Assembly (NCBI GenBank): GCA_012719125.1
Contig: JAAYAY010000026.1
Coordinates: 30,659 to 94,658 of the forward strand
Length of the DNA stretch: 64,000 bases
Direction of reading: 5' to 3'
DNA from: Planctomycetaceae bacterium
GTDB lineage: Bacteria > Planctomycetota > Planctomycetia > Pirellulales > Thermoguttaceae
Below, piece by piece: positions 14,926 through 23,754 of this stretch (its first letter is position 1; the number at the start of each line of letters is the position of its first letter). Below the pieces are notes generated by a model. The model saw only the letters and a program-made list of their open reading frames with translations. It had not been told where the DNA came from and did not search any database. Made by a program: the position numbers and the translations under genes.

Positions 14926-17233
14926 GTGGGGATGGCATGACGTCGGTGCTCGGTGGTGTTTCGGGTTGGCGGGCGGAGTGCATCAGCTTGATGAGGACCG
15001 GGAGAACGATCAGGTTGCCGATCAATCCGCCCAACATGGAGAGGCTTACCAGGGCGCCGAAGTAGATTGTGGGCACGAACTGGCTGGTGCACAGAACAGT
15101 GAACCCGACGATCAGGGCGAGCGTCGAGAAGACGACGGCCCGGCCGACGGTCTGGTGGACGGCCGCCAGGGCGTCGTCGATGGCTGCTCCTTGTTCGCGT
15201 GCCCGGCGGAAAGCGGTCAGGTAGTGAATCGACGAGTCGATCGAAAGTCCCACGGAAACCGCGGCGATCATGGCGGCGCCCATGTTGATCTTCAAGCCCA
15301 GCCAACCCATCATGCCGGTCACGACGAAGATCGGCAACGCGTTGGGTACCAAGGCAATCAACGCCAGGAGCGGGCTCCGCAGGGCGACGAGCATCATCAG
15401 CCAGATCACCGCGGTGGCGATGCAGAACGCCAACCACTGGTCGCGAAGAATGCTCTCGATCAGGTTGGCCAGGAGGACGAAGAAGCCTGTCACCTCGGCG
15501 CTCGGGGCGCCACCCTCAGGCGGAAACTCCTCGCGGCTTATCCGCTCGACCTGCTCGATGATCGCCCGCTTGGTCGACGACGGTTGACGCTCGTAGGATC
15601 GCAGCATCACCCGGAACAGGTGCTGTCCCGGTTGCTGGGGGTCTTCGCCTTCCAGGGCCGTTTCGAGGGCCGGCATTTTTTCGGCGAAGTGCCGCCAGGC
15701 GACGCCGGCGGCCACGTTGCGGCGCATGGTCGAGCGGATCCGATCGGGATGCTGCGGTGAGGCCGCCAGGACTCCGTCCACCCGGCTCAGCACCTTGGTG
15801 AGCCCCGGCGCGGCGGTTCCGTCGGCGTTCTCGACGACCACTTCCTTGCGAAGCCGATTCTCCAGGTCGTCCAACCGGCTGAGAAACGCCCAGTCGGGGT
15901 CCTTCTCGCCCGGCACGACGATATCCCACACGCCCGCCCCGCCGAGATTCGTTTCGACGAATTCGTAGGAGCGCACGATCGGGCTGCCGGCGCGGAAGTT
16001 TCGGGTGAAATCGCTCTCGAGTTCCAACCGCGAGACACCCGCGGCGGCCGCAATCGCCACGATCAAGATCGATAGGCCCAACGTCTTGGGCCGGCGTTGA
16101 ACCAAACGCGCCGTCCGGTCAAGGAGTTTTTCCAGGTAGCCCTCACCCCAGACGCGTTTCGGGTCGGGATCGTAGCGTCCCAGCAGAACCAGCCCGGGCA
16201 CGACGAGCAGGACGCTCACGAAGACCATGAAGGTGCCGAGAGCCATCATCAGGCCGAAGTCGCGGACCGGGGCGACCTTGGCCACGAGCAGCGAGGCGAA
16301 ACCGGCAATCGTCGTGGCACACGACCAGAAGACCGGGGCGGCGAGCAGTCCGGCTGCCTGCAAGAGGGCCTCGCGCGGGGCGAGGGATTGCTGCCGGGCT
16401 TCCCGGTAGCGGACGATGATGTGGATTACCGTGGCCACGCCGACCACGGTGACGACTGCCGTGAGCATGGAGCTGACCATGCTCATCGGCACTCGGCTGC
16501 CGACGAGCGTTGCCCTGGTCAGCAGAACTGCCAACTGCACGACGGCCACCGGCACCAGGACCCAGCGGAGACTGCGGAAGCAGACGACGATGACGATCGC
16601 CAGCAGAACGGTGGAGGCCCAGGCCAGACGGCGGCCGTCTCCTTCGACGTAGCGAAAACCGTCGGAGACCATGACCGGCTCGCCCGCCAACATGCCGGGC
16701 CCGAGCGGCTTGGGCAGGTCGTTCATGATCGCGCGCATGTCGGCAATGACCTCTTGCCGCGATCGCCCGGCTTCCGACTCGGGCTGGAGGATACAGACCA
16801 CGGCGGCGATCCGGCCATCGGCTGAATGCGTATAGCCCGCGAACAGCTCTCGGGCTCGGGCCGCCTGAACGGTCTCTTCGACGATCCGTTCCTCGAGGGG
16901 CTGATCGATGCTGATCGTGTCGTCGACCCCCTCAACGGCTTTCAGTCGCCGGCTGACCTCGGCCGCGCGGCGGATGCCGCCGGCGTCGGCGGCAAACAGC
17001 CCGGGGTCGGCGTAGACCGCCAGCACAACCTCGTTGCCTCCGAAGGTCCGCTTGAGGCGATGGTACGGTCCGATGAGCGGGTCGTTGGCAGCGAACATGC
17101 TGTCGATCGACCGATCGAACTGGAGCTGTCGCGACGGAACGAAGGCCGCCGCCGCTGCAACCAGCGCCAGTGCGAGCAGCGGAAGACGCCAGGCAATCAG
17201 CAGATCGGTGAGCCGTTGAGTGAAGGCGGGCAT
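14921..17233 (-). CDS. RND/MMPL family exporter (HAE3-like)
   Basis: A 770-residue polytopic protein with the RND duplication: a TM helix at 13-31, a large periplasmic loop (about 32-210), a block of five or six helices, another TM near 440, a second large loop (about 470-620), and a final helix block. The second half contains SVGLSIDSSIHYLTAFRRAR and the first a matching helical block with SMLTAVVTVVGVATVIHIIV, typical of MMPL/HAE3 exporters that move lipids or hopanoids without a TolC partner. The start at 17233 is chosen because MPAFTQRLTDLLIAWR begins the first helix; the frame extends to 17458 through repeat sequence. Substrate unknown. Confidence 0.9.
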   Translation of the reverse strand: MPAFTQRLTDLLIAWRLPLLALALVAAAAAFVPSRQLQFDRSIDSMFAANDPLIGPYHRLKRTFGGNEVVLAVYADPGLFAADAGGIRRAAEVSRRLKAVEGVDDTISIDQPLEERIVEETVQAARARELFAGYTHSADGRIAAVVCILQPESEAGRSRQEVIADMRAIMNDLPKPLGPGMLAGEPVMVSDGFRYVEGDGRRLAWASTVLLAIVIVVCFRSLRWVLVPVAVVQLAVLLTRATLVGSRVPMSMVSSMLTAVVTVVGVATVIHIIVRYREARQQSLAPREALLQAAGLLAAPVFWSCATTIAGFASLLVAKVAPVRDFGLMMALGTFMVFVSVLLVVPGLVLLGRYDPDPKRVWGEGYLEKLLDRTARLVQRRPKTLGLSILIVAIAAAAGVSRLELESDFTRNFRAGSPIVRSYEFVETNLGGAGVWDIVVPGEKDPDWAFLSRLDDLENRLRKEVVVENADGTAAPGLTKVLSRVDGVLAASPQHPDRIRSTMRRNVAAGVAWRHFAEKMPALETALEGEDPQQPGQHLFRVMLRSYERQPSSTKRAIIEQVERISREEFPPEGGAPSAEVTGFFVLLANLIESILRDQWLAFCIATAVIWLMMLVALRSPLLALIALVPNALPIFVVTGMMGWLGLKINMGAAMIAAVSVGLSIDSSIHYLTAFRRAREQGAAIDDALAAVHQTVGRAVVFSTLALIVGFTVLCTSQFVPTIYFGALVSLSMLGGLIGNLIVLPVLIKLMHSARQPETPPSTDVMPSPH

Positions 17234-17317
17234 AACGGGGCGGGAAATGGGGAGTGAGAGCCGTGCCTTCCATTGTACGCCCGAAGCCAACCCGCCGGAA
17301 TTGGGGTGGTCTGGGCC

Positions 17318-17345
17318 CGCAGGGTGCGTCATGACGCACCGAGAG
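17318..17345. repeat. Half copy of the GGTGCGTC palindrome
   Basis: GGTGCGTCATGACGCACC (17323-17340) is an 18-bp perfect palindrome, related to each arm of the repeat at 1323-1385. It lies in the divergent gap between the RND gene and the SDR gene. Confidence 0.7.
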
Positions 17346-17466
17346 TCGGCAAACAACAACCTACCGTGAGGCAGCGTCCGCAGGCGGTAGGGCAAGTCGC
17401 CTACCGGCGCATCGAGTCTCATGGTAGAATTGAGGGTTTCACCGTCCTCCAGCGGCACTTCCCCCT

Positions 17467-18528
17467 ATGTACCAGGTCCGGCTTCCTCACGACCCGATCC
17501 CCTTGCCCCTGCTCGTCACCGGCGTGGCGGGGCCGTCGGGCTACCATGCGCTGCACTACTTCCAGTCGCGCTACCCGGGCCAGGTGGTCGGCATTCGGCA
17601 GGAAGACACCTGGCAACTGGAAGGGCCGGGGATCGTGGCCTGCAACACGGAAGATGCCGAGGCCCTGGCCCGGCTGTTTGCCGAGCATCGCTTTCGGACG
17701 GTGCTCAATTGCGCCGGCAGTTGCGCGCTGAAGTCGTGCCAGTTGGATCCCGTCCTGGCCCAACGAGCGAACGTCGAAGGCGTGGGACACGTGGCCCGGC
17801 TGGCGAGAGAGTACGGCGCCAGGCTGGTCCACCTGTCGATCGACCTGGTGTACTCCGGCGACAAGGGCGGCGACTACGTCGAGACCGACCCCACCGACCC
17901 GGTCACGGTCTACGGCCGCACGATGGTCGAGGGCGAGCAGGTGGTGCTGGAAACCGATCCTGACGCCTGCATCCTGCGGATTTCGCTGCCCATGGCGGTC
18001 AGTTTCAACGGCCATGCGGGGGCGGTCGACTGGATCGCGTCGCGGTTCCGCAAGTCGCGTCCAGCCACGCTCTATTACGACGAGATCCGCACGCCGACCT
18101 ACGGCGACTGCCTGAGCCGCCTGTGCGAAATCATGCTGGCCCGGTCCTTCTCGGGCATCTACCACGCCGGCGGTCCGCGAAAGCTCAGCCTCTACCAGAT
18201 CGCCCAGGTGATCAACCGGGTCGGCGGCTATGATCCCAAGCTTCTCTTCGGCTTGTCTCGGCTCCATGCGGGACCGATCCCGCCCCGGGCGGGCGACGTG
18301 ACCATGGACTCGTCGAAGTTGATCGAGGCGCTCGGCTACAACCCCTTCACCGCGTGGCCCCTGGACGATCGCTTCGCCCCCACCCATCGCACCTGGCACC
18401 ACGAGCGCCCTGCCGACGAACCCCGCGGGCCGGAGATCTTGCACGAGTTTCTGTGCGTCAATCCGGCGGCCGAGGTGGGCCCGGTGATTCCTTGCGAACC
18501 GGGGCGGCATTACGGGGTGAGGGTGTAG
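17467..18528 (+). CDS. RmlD-like SDR family sugar-nucleotide reductase homologue
   Basis: A 353-residue extended SDR. The Rossmann glycine motif is GVAGPSGY (19-26), the active-site region is LSIDLVYSGD, and the Tyr motif is YGRTMVEGE (Tyr149). In catalytic SDRs the Tyr is followed by Lys (YxxxK); here that position is Met153, so normal hydride transfer is doubtful. The rest (RISLPMAVSFNG, PTYGDCLSRLCE, GIYHAGGP) follows RmlD-type dTDP-4-dehydrorhamnose reductases. It may be a sugar-nucleotide binding protein or use another mechanism. The 3' end overlaps a convergent gene by 71 bp. Confidence 0.82.
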   Translation: MYQVRLPHDPIPLPLLVTGVAGPSGYHALHYFQSRYPGQVVGIRQEDTWQLEGPGIVACNTEDAEALARLFAEHRFRTVLNCAGSCALKSCQLDPVLAQRANVEGVGHVARLAREYGARLVHLSIDLVYSGDKGGDYVETDPTDPVTVYGRTMVEGEQVVLETDPDACILRISLPMAVSFNGHAGAVDWIASRFRKSRPATLYYDEIRTPTYGDCLSRLCEIMLARSFSGIYHAGGPRKLSLYQIAQVINRVGGYDPKLLFGLSRLHAGPIPPRAGDVTMDSSKLIEALGYNPFTAWPLDDRFAPTHRTWHHERPADEPRGPEILHEFLCVNPAAEVGPVIPCEPGRHYGVRV

Positions 18529-19045
18529 GGTCGATCCGCAGCAGTTCGTCCACGGGCTGGGCCAGTCGCCGGAAGACGGCGGTGGGCATGGCGACCGTGT
18601 CCCAGCGATTGGAGATGGGGCGGGACCAGACGGCGTAGTCGTCCAGCCGGACGGCGACGAAGGCGTACAATCGCCCGCGAAACTCGAAACACTGGTCAAG
18701 CGACAACGGCGAGCGATCGCCGAGCACGTGATAGCCGAACACGAACAGCCCGCGAAAGTTCTCGCCGAACAGCTCTTCCCACTGGCCGAGGCTCTCGATA
18801 TCCTCTTGGGGAGACCAGTTCTTCCAGTATTGGCAGGTGGCATCTCCGCTCGGAAAGCGGCGCCCTTTCACATCCACCAGCCAGGTTGCACCACCCGGTG
18901 CGGCCACGATGAAGTCGAGGCTCTTGATCGAGCGCCCGTCGGAGAGCAGGCTCCGCCGGGCTTCGTCGACCGCCACGTAGGGCACGCCGCGACTTCTCAG
19001 GAATTCCTCGAACGCCGCTTCGTAGTGGTTGTCGCGATTGGCCAC
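18458..19045 (-). CDS. HYExxF small protein, PD-(D/E)XK nuclease-like
   Basis: A 195-residue protein starting ANRDNHYEAAFEEFLRSRG, followed by SLDFIVAAPGGATWLVDVKG. The order Glu ... Asp (SLDF) ... Asp-Val-Lys-Gly resembles the E...D...(D/E)xK core of restriction-endonuclease-like folds; HYE-type proteins of this sort recur in planctomycetes without known function. It is a single cytoplasmic domain with a Pro-rich tail. The 3' end lies within the convergent SDR gene. A strong palindrome lies between this gene and the next one upstream. The nuclease assignment is inferred from the motif only. Confidence 0.6.
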   Translation of the reverse strand: MANRDNHYEAAFEEFLRSRGVPYVAVDEARRSLLSDGRSIKSLDFIVAAPGGATWLVDVKGRRFPSGDATCQYWKNWSPQEDIESLGQWEELFGENFRGLFVFGYHVLGDRSPLSLDQCFEFRGRLYAFVAVRLDDYAVWSRPISNRWDTVAMPTAVFRRLAQPVDELLRIDPTPSPRNAAPVRKESPGPPRPPD

Positions 19046-19131
19046 GGCCGAATTCTCCCACGTTTGCCCCGGTAAGTCCGTAGCGATGGGGCGATCTTCT
19101 GGGAGTATTCTGCCAGATCGTGCCGATCAGA

Positions 19132-19205
19132 AAAAGGGGCCAGGACTCTTTGATTTCGCAAGCCTTATCGAACTGGCGAAATGAAAGAGTCCTGGCCCCT
19201 TTTCT
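19132..19205. repeat. Long-stem palindrome, terminator-like on the minus strand
   Basis: The arm AAAAGGGGCCAGGACTCTTT plus GATTTCGC (19132-19159) pairs with GCGAAATG plus AAAGAGTCCTGGCCCCTTTT (19176-19203) with one mismatch around a 16-base loop. It starts directly after the stop codon (19204-19206) of the minus-strand squalene-repeat gene; read on that strand it ends CCCTTTTTCT, like an intrinsic terminator. Its length and precision suggest a dispersed repeat that may also terminate transcription. Confidence 0.7.
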
Positions 19206-20856
19206 ACTCCTTCCAGCTATCGCGGTACAGGGGCATGTAGCGGTAGTAGACTTCGAGGGTCATGATGGCCATGGCCGTGTTGTAGAGGCGGCCGCCTTCC
19301 CCGGAATGATTGTGTTCGAAGTACCAACTGCCGTTCTCGTGGCCCTGGTTGGATTGCGTCCGGACGAGGTAGTCGCGCATGCGATCGTTCCAGCGCTTCC
19401 ACTCGGAGCCCTGCCAGTGGTGCATGACCTGGGTGGCATAGTAGTTGAAATAGATGTTGTTCTCGGAGGGGCCCAACTCGTCGAGATAGTGCACGCCGCC
19501 CATGAGGCCCGGATGGCTGCGGGGCCAGCGGAGATACATGCGGCAAAGGAGGCCGATCGCGGTGGTCGCCGGTCGCGGGCTCGGATCCTGATAGCCGTAC
19601 TTGGCCCCCTCTTCGCTTTGCACGGTATCCAGAAAATCGTTGACCATGTACATTGTGGGCGATCGGACCCGCAGCCCGGCCATTTCGCCGCTCTTGAGGG
19701 CCATGAGCTGCCAGCCGGTAACGGTCGTGTCGCCCGGCTCTTGGAGTTCGTATCGCCAGCCGCCGTTCTTGGCCTGGGCATATTCGATGAAATCGAGCGC
19801 CCCTTGTGCGAGGTCCTTCAGGTCCCCGTCTTTCGTCATGGCGTAGGCTTCGCAAAGGACGATCGACGCCAACCCTTGGGCATACATGGTGCCTTCTCGC
19901 AGATCGATGCCGTTGGACGTCGTCACAGCCCTGGTTTGCAGGTAGTAGAGGCCTCGGCGAACGGTTTCGGCATGCTGGCCGTTGAGGTGGGTGTAGCCGG
20001 CGCCGAGGAACGGGGCCAGGGCGATGGCCGTCGCGCCCGTCGTGCTCGTATTGGTGCCGGGGTTGCGGCACAGACCTCGGCAATTGCCTTCGCGATGGTC
20101 GAAGTTCCAACTGCCGTCGGGCCGTTGGTGGGCGACGAGCCACCACAATCCCCGTTCGACCGCCGCTTCACTTTCGTCGCTGGCGCCGTCGCCCGATCTT
20201 CCCGCGCGGTTGAACCGACCTTCCAGGCCGCCGCCCATGAGCGGATGGACGAGGTTTCCCCACTCCGCGGGCCAAAGGCTGATATCCCCGAGCTGCATGG
20301 TCGGCTTTTCGCTGGGCGGCAGCTCCGGATAGAGGTCCACGTCGGGGACGGGGGCGGGGGGCAACGGCAGATGTGTGTCGTGGCGCCGGACCGTGTTGAC
20401 CGACGGCGTGGCTGTAATCATCAGCTCCCGCTCCAATTCCGGTTCATCCACCGACGCCGACAGGATCAGGGAGCCGTCCCAGCGGTTGCCGGGCAGAGAG
20501 ACCGCGACGAGTGTCGCCAGAACGATCATGAGCACGGCATGGACCAGGCCGCTGACCAGGAAACTAAGAACCGAGCGCCCCCTATCATCACTGGAGGACT
20601 CGGCTTTGCCGACGGCCTCGATTCTCGCGCAAGTGTCGAGTGGAACCGGAGGCGTTGGCCTGGGTGCCGGCGGGGCAGGCGGGGGAGTGCCCGAAACCAT
20701 CTGAGCCGATTGTTCCGGTTCTTCTGCCGGAGCGCTCGAGGCGCAGTGTCTCGGACGCGCCTCAGTCGATGGAGGGACCTCCTTCGGCGGTAGCGATGCG
20801 GCGGCCTGGTCGGCCTGTTCATCGGGTTTGAGCGGAATTTCCGGCACCGGAATCAT
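19204..20856 (-). CDS. Membrane-anchored squalene-cyclase/prenyltransferase-repeat protein
   Basis: A 550-residue protein typical of planctomycetes. A Pro-rich cytoplasmic N-terminus (1-92) precedes one TM helix (about 94-119, FLVSGLVHAVLMIVLATL). After a linker come repeats of the alpha/alpha-toroid kind used by prenyltransferases and squalene cyclases: AVERGLWWLVAHQRPDGSW, ALDFIEYAQAKNGGWRYE, GVHYLDELGPSENNIYF, NQGHENGSWYFEH. No DxDD cyclase motif is visible, so cyclase activity is unlikely; it may bind hydrophobic or glycan ligands outside the membrane. The stop is followed immediately by a palindrome. Confidence 0.85.
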   Translation of the reverse strand: MIPVPEIPLKPDEQADQAAASLPPKEVPPSTEARPRHCASSAPAEEPEQSAQMVSGTPPPAPPAPRPTPPVPLDTCARIEAVGKAESSSDDRGRSVLSFLVSGLVHAVLMIVLATLVAVSLPGNRWDGSLILSASVDEPELERELMITATPSVNTVRRHDTHLPLPPAPVPDVDLYPELPPSEKPTMQLGDISLWPAEWGNLVHPLMGGGLEGRFNRAGRSGDGASDESEAAVERGLWWLVAHQRPDGSWNFDHREGNCRGLCRNPGTNTSTTGATAIALAPFLGAGYTHLNGQHAETVRRGLYYLQTRAVTTSNGIDLREGTMYAQGLASIVLCEAYAMTKDGDLKDLAQGALDFIEYAQAKNGGWRYELQEPGDTTVTGWQLMALKSGEMAGLRVRSPTMYMVNDFLDTVQSEEGAKYGYQDPSPRPATTAIGLLCRMYLRWPRSHPGLMGGVHYLDELGPSENNIYFNYYATQVMHHWQGSEWKRWNDRMRDYLVRTQSNQGHENGSWYFEHNHSGEGGRLYNTAMAIMTLEVYYRYMPLYRDSWKE

Positions 20857-21159
20857 CCGAAACGACTGGTATGCGCGTACCGGGAGCTACGGACAGCATT
20901 GTCCAAGTATAGGTCGTTTCGGGGGGCCATCCGGGCTTCGTTCGGGACGCGAGGCAAGCAGACGAGGCAATCCGCCTCTCATTGGGGTTGCATATTCCAG
21001 AGCCCCGTGGAATTTCGCAATCTCAAATGCGAATAATTCCTCGGTGCTCCCAGCGAGTTGCCAAGGCCTTTCGGTGCGGGTGGTCCAATTCACGATCGCT
21101 TGAAAGGTCGTTCATGTTGGTTGCCTTGATTACCACTTAATGACTAGGAGATAGAATCG
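20857..21159. other. Divergent intergenic gap
   Basis: About 300 bp between two divergent genes. It should carry both promoters, but I see no convincing sigma-70 boxes. An AGGAG at about 21147-21151 serves the gene at 21160. No protein-like frame and no repeat were recognised. Confidence 0.5.
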
Positions 21160-21921
21160 ATGAACGGGACAAGCAGGAGGCAAAAGGAATCGCTGATCGG
21201 CGCCGGCTTTGCCGCCGTGTTTCTGGCGGCTGCACTGGCTGGACCGTCGTTCGCGGAGGGTCCGATGAGCGGATTGGGGACCGGCTCGCCCTTGGTCGGC
21301 GGCGTCGTTGTCGGCGAAAGCTATCCGTTTCGGGCCAGTACGGCTGGTGAGTCGTTCGCGCGAGGGGCCGCCGAGGTGATTCGTGCGCGAGGGGAATTCA
21401 ACTTGAATACTTCGGAAGCGGCCATCAACGCCCAGGAGGCTTTCTCGCGGGCCCTTGTCAACGCTCAGAATGCGGTGGAGACCTACTTCAAACTCCGCCA
21501 GATGAACCGCGACTACCGGCGTGCCGAACGTGGCCCCCGGCCGACGCCGGAAGACCTGGATCGTTATGCTCGTGCGGCCCAGCCCGCCCCGCTCAGCCCC
21601 TCGGAATTGGACACCCTGACCGGGGAGGTCAACTGGCCAATCCTGTTGCGACACGATCACTTCGCCGCCTTGAGGGCCGAATACGAGGAGTTGCTGGACC
21701 GTTGGGCCGTCTCCCGTAACCTGGGACGGACCGACGGTTTCGGCACGGAGCAGCACCTGGCCGTGCGCCGTACGACTGACAAGATGGAGGAACAACTCCG
21801 CCAGGCGGTTCGCGAATTGCATCCCCAGGACTACTCGACGGCCAAACGGTTCCTGCGAAGCCTCGAGTATCAGGTGCTTCAGCCGGGCACCTCAAGTGTC
21901 TCGGTGGCGTCCACTCGATGA
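21160..21921 (+). CDS. Secreted hypothetical protein
   Basis: A 253-residue protein of unknown function with a signal peptide (hydrophobic 14-29, AALAGPSFA-EG cleavage). The rest is mostly helical: a stretch at about 68-115 rich in Ala, Asn and Glu with residues like INAQEAFSRALVNAQNAVE, then a Tyr/Arg-rich linker and a second helical part ending LRSLEYQVL. There are no Cys residues or enzymatic motifs. The start is supported by AGGAG nine bases upstream. It probably acts in the periplasm or cell envelope. Confidence 0.75.
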   Translation: MNGTSRRQKESLIGAGFAAVFLAAALAGPSFAEGPMSGLGTGSPLVGGVVVGESYPFRASTAGESFARGAAEVIRARGEFNLNTSEAAINAQEAFSRALVNAQNAVETYFKLRQMNRDYRRAERGPRPTPEDLDRYARAAQPAPLSPSELDTLTGEVNWPILLRHDHFAALRAEYEELLDRWAVSRNLGRTDGFGTEQHLAVRRTTDKMEEQLRQAVRELHPQDYSTAKRFLRSLEYQVLQPGTSSVSVASTR

Positions 21922-22032
21922 ATCAGGGGGGCGAAGAATCAGCGGTGGAGCGCGAACAGGTTGATTGACTCGTGCGTAGCCAGTGTCTAGCATGAAGGTG
22001 GTCTTTTCTCGCCCGTGCTCCCGTGTGTCCCT

Positions 22033-22440
22033 ATGAGTCAGTTCCGCAACAAGGCGATCGTCACCCTTCTTACGGGTGGCTACCTTCTGGCCGTTACGGT
22101 CAGCGGAGCGTTCCATACTCACTCGGGGCCCGGCTGCTGCTCGGAGCCGAGCGGGGTGGCCATCGACTGTCGCGGACACGTCTGCCATGTGGGACACGCC
22201 CACCAGGTGCGAACCGGTTCTCCGCAGGCGTCTGATGCGTTGGGCGTCAGCGCGGTCGTCGCGTACTTCGATTCGCACTGTCCGATCTGCTCGTTCATGT
22301 CGCAGAAGCCGATTCCTGCGTCGATGCTGGTGCATCAGGTCTCGGCGGAACTGAGGCAACCTCTCGTCCATGTCCGGGCCGTCCCTCCGTCGGACGACGT
22401 TCCCTCGACCGTTTTTGGTCGCGGGCCTCCCATTGCGTGA
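22033..22440 (+). CDS. Small secreted Cys/His-rich protein, DUF2946-like
   Basis: A 135-residue protein with an N-terminal hydrophobic segment (8-26) followed by FHTHSGPGCC, CRGHVCHVGHAHQ and, later, SHCPICSFMSQ. The CPIC motif and clustered His are reminiscent of DUF2946-like small envelope proteins that accompany metal (Cu/Zn) handling genes, although no such genes lie next to it. The ATG at 22033 begins MSQFRNKAIVT, just before the hydrophobic segment; six residues upstream is an alternative ATG at 22015. Metal binding is inferred, not shown. Confidence 0.6.
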   Translation: MSQFRNKAIVTLLTGGYLLAVTVSGAFHTHSGPGCCSEPSGVAIDCRGHVCHVGHAHQVRTGSPQASDALGVSAVVAYFDSHCPICSFMSQKPIPASMLVHQVSAELRQPLVHVRAVPPSDDVPSTVFGRGPPIA

Positions 22441-22651
22441 GCATCACTGCCGGATCGGCTGATCTGCTCTTCTTTCCCATCGGGGGAGTCGTGCGCTGCG
22501 CGTGACGTCCCTCTGTTCGCTGGGCCGTGGAGCGGTTCCTCGATCGCTTTCCTTCCGTCCGTGTGACTGCGGACTGCCCTGCGCGCTCGCAGAGACTGCT
22601 TTCGTACTGCCCATTTCATTCTTGTCATTCGTCGAAGTGAGAGATACTCCC

Positions 22652-23563
22652 ATGCAACGCAAAGGCTTTACGCTTGTCGAACTCCTGGTGGTGATCGCCA
22701 TCATTGGCATCCTGATCGCCCTGCTGCTCCCGGCCGTGCAAGCGGCCCGGGAAGCCGCACGGCGAATGTCCTGCACGAACAATCTGAAACAGATCGGGAT
22801 AGCCCTTCACAACTATCACGACACGCACAAGAAACTGCCCATCGGCTGGCTGGGCTTCAACTCCAGCGGCCAAGCCGATTTCGTCGGCAATCCCGGCTGG
22901 GCCTGGAGCACGCGGATCCTTCCCTTCATGGAGCAGCAGTCGCTCTACGACGGCCTGATCGACATGAACCGGCCGGTAGCCGACCCGGCCAACGATCGGG
23001 CACGCGTTACGGTGGTGTCGACCTTCCTCTGCCCCTCAGACGTCGGCAACGACGTTTTCGATCTGAAGGATGCGATCGACGAGGAGACGGAAGGCAGCAA
23101 CGTCATCACCAAGCTTGCCAAGAGCAACTACCCGGGCGTATTCGGCACCCAGGATATTCACGCGGTCTGCGAGCAAGGAGCGGCGGGCTACAACGGATGC
23201 CAGGGGAACGGCATCTTCCACCTCAACCGCAGTCTCGCCTTTCGCGATATCACCGACGGCCTGAGCAACACCTTCCTGGTGGGCGAACGCTGGTCGAAAT
23301 GGGTGTATTCCACCTGGACGGGCGTCGTCCCCGGCGGCTGGCACGCGCCGGCGCGGGTGGTGGCCATCGCCTCCGACGAGTTCCCTCCCAACTCGGAGGA
23401 GAACGTGGAGCATCAGACCCACAATTTCAGCAGTTACCATCCGGCCGGAACGAATTTTCTCCTTTCCGACGGACACGTGCAGATGATCACCGAAACCATC
23501 GACCTGAGCGTGTATAACGCCCTCTGCACCCGAGCCGGCGGCGAACCGATCGGCGAATACTGA
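22652..23563 (+). CDS. DUF1559 pseudopilin-like protein
   Basis: A 303-residue member of the large planctomycete DUF1559 family. It begins with a prepilin cleavage site and helix, [19 protein letters not shown], so it should be processed by a prepilin peptidase and carried by a type II secretion or pilus-like machine. [19 protein letters not shown] follows, and the family's H-X9-DG tail is [14 protein letters not shown] near residue 280. Planctomycete genomes carry many copies; individual functions are unknown. The start at 22652 is fixed by the prepilin signal. Confidence 0.95.
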   Translation: MQRKGFTLVELLVVIAIIGILIALLLPAVQAAREAARRMSCTNNLKQIGIALHNYHDTHKKLPIGWLGFNSSGQADFVGNPGWAWSTRILPFMEQQSLYDGLIDMNRPVADPANDRARVTVVSTFLCPSDVGNDVFDLKDAIDEETEGSNVITKLAKSNYPGVFGTQDIHAVCEQGAAGYNGCQGNGIFHLNRSLAFRDITDGLSNTFLVGERWSKWVYSTWTGVVPGGWHAPARVVAIASDEFPPNSEENVEHQTHNFSSYHPAGTNFLLSDGHVQMITETIDLSVYNALCTRAGGEPIGEY

Positions 23564-23754
23564 AACCTGGAATTGAGTCCATTCCGATGCCGGGTCGTGC
23601 GGACGGATCATCCGCGCGACCCGGCGTTTCTTGGCCCCGGCGTACGGCCGCGCTACAATTCCCGCAACGAACGAGCAGAAGCCGTTTTGGCGGGTCAAAC
23701 ATCCGGTTCTGCTGCGACCCCATGCGGCGGACTGTCCCAGGATCCCACGGAACG

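Noticed and set aside
19204..20856. Assignment as a squalene or terpene cyclase
   Set aside because: Toroid repeats are present but no DxDD or DxD-type catalytic motif, and the protein has a Pro-rich, TM-anchored N-terminus.
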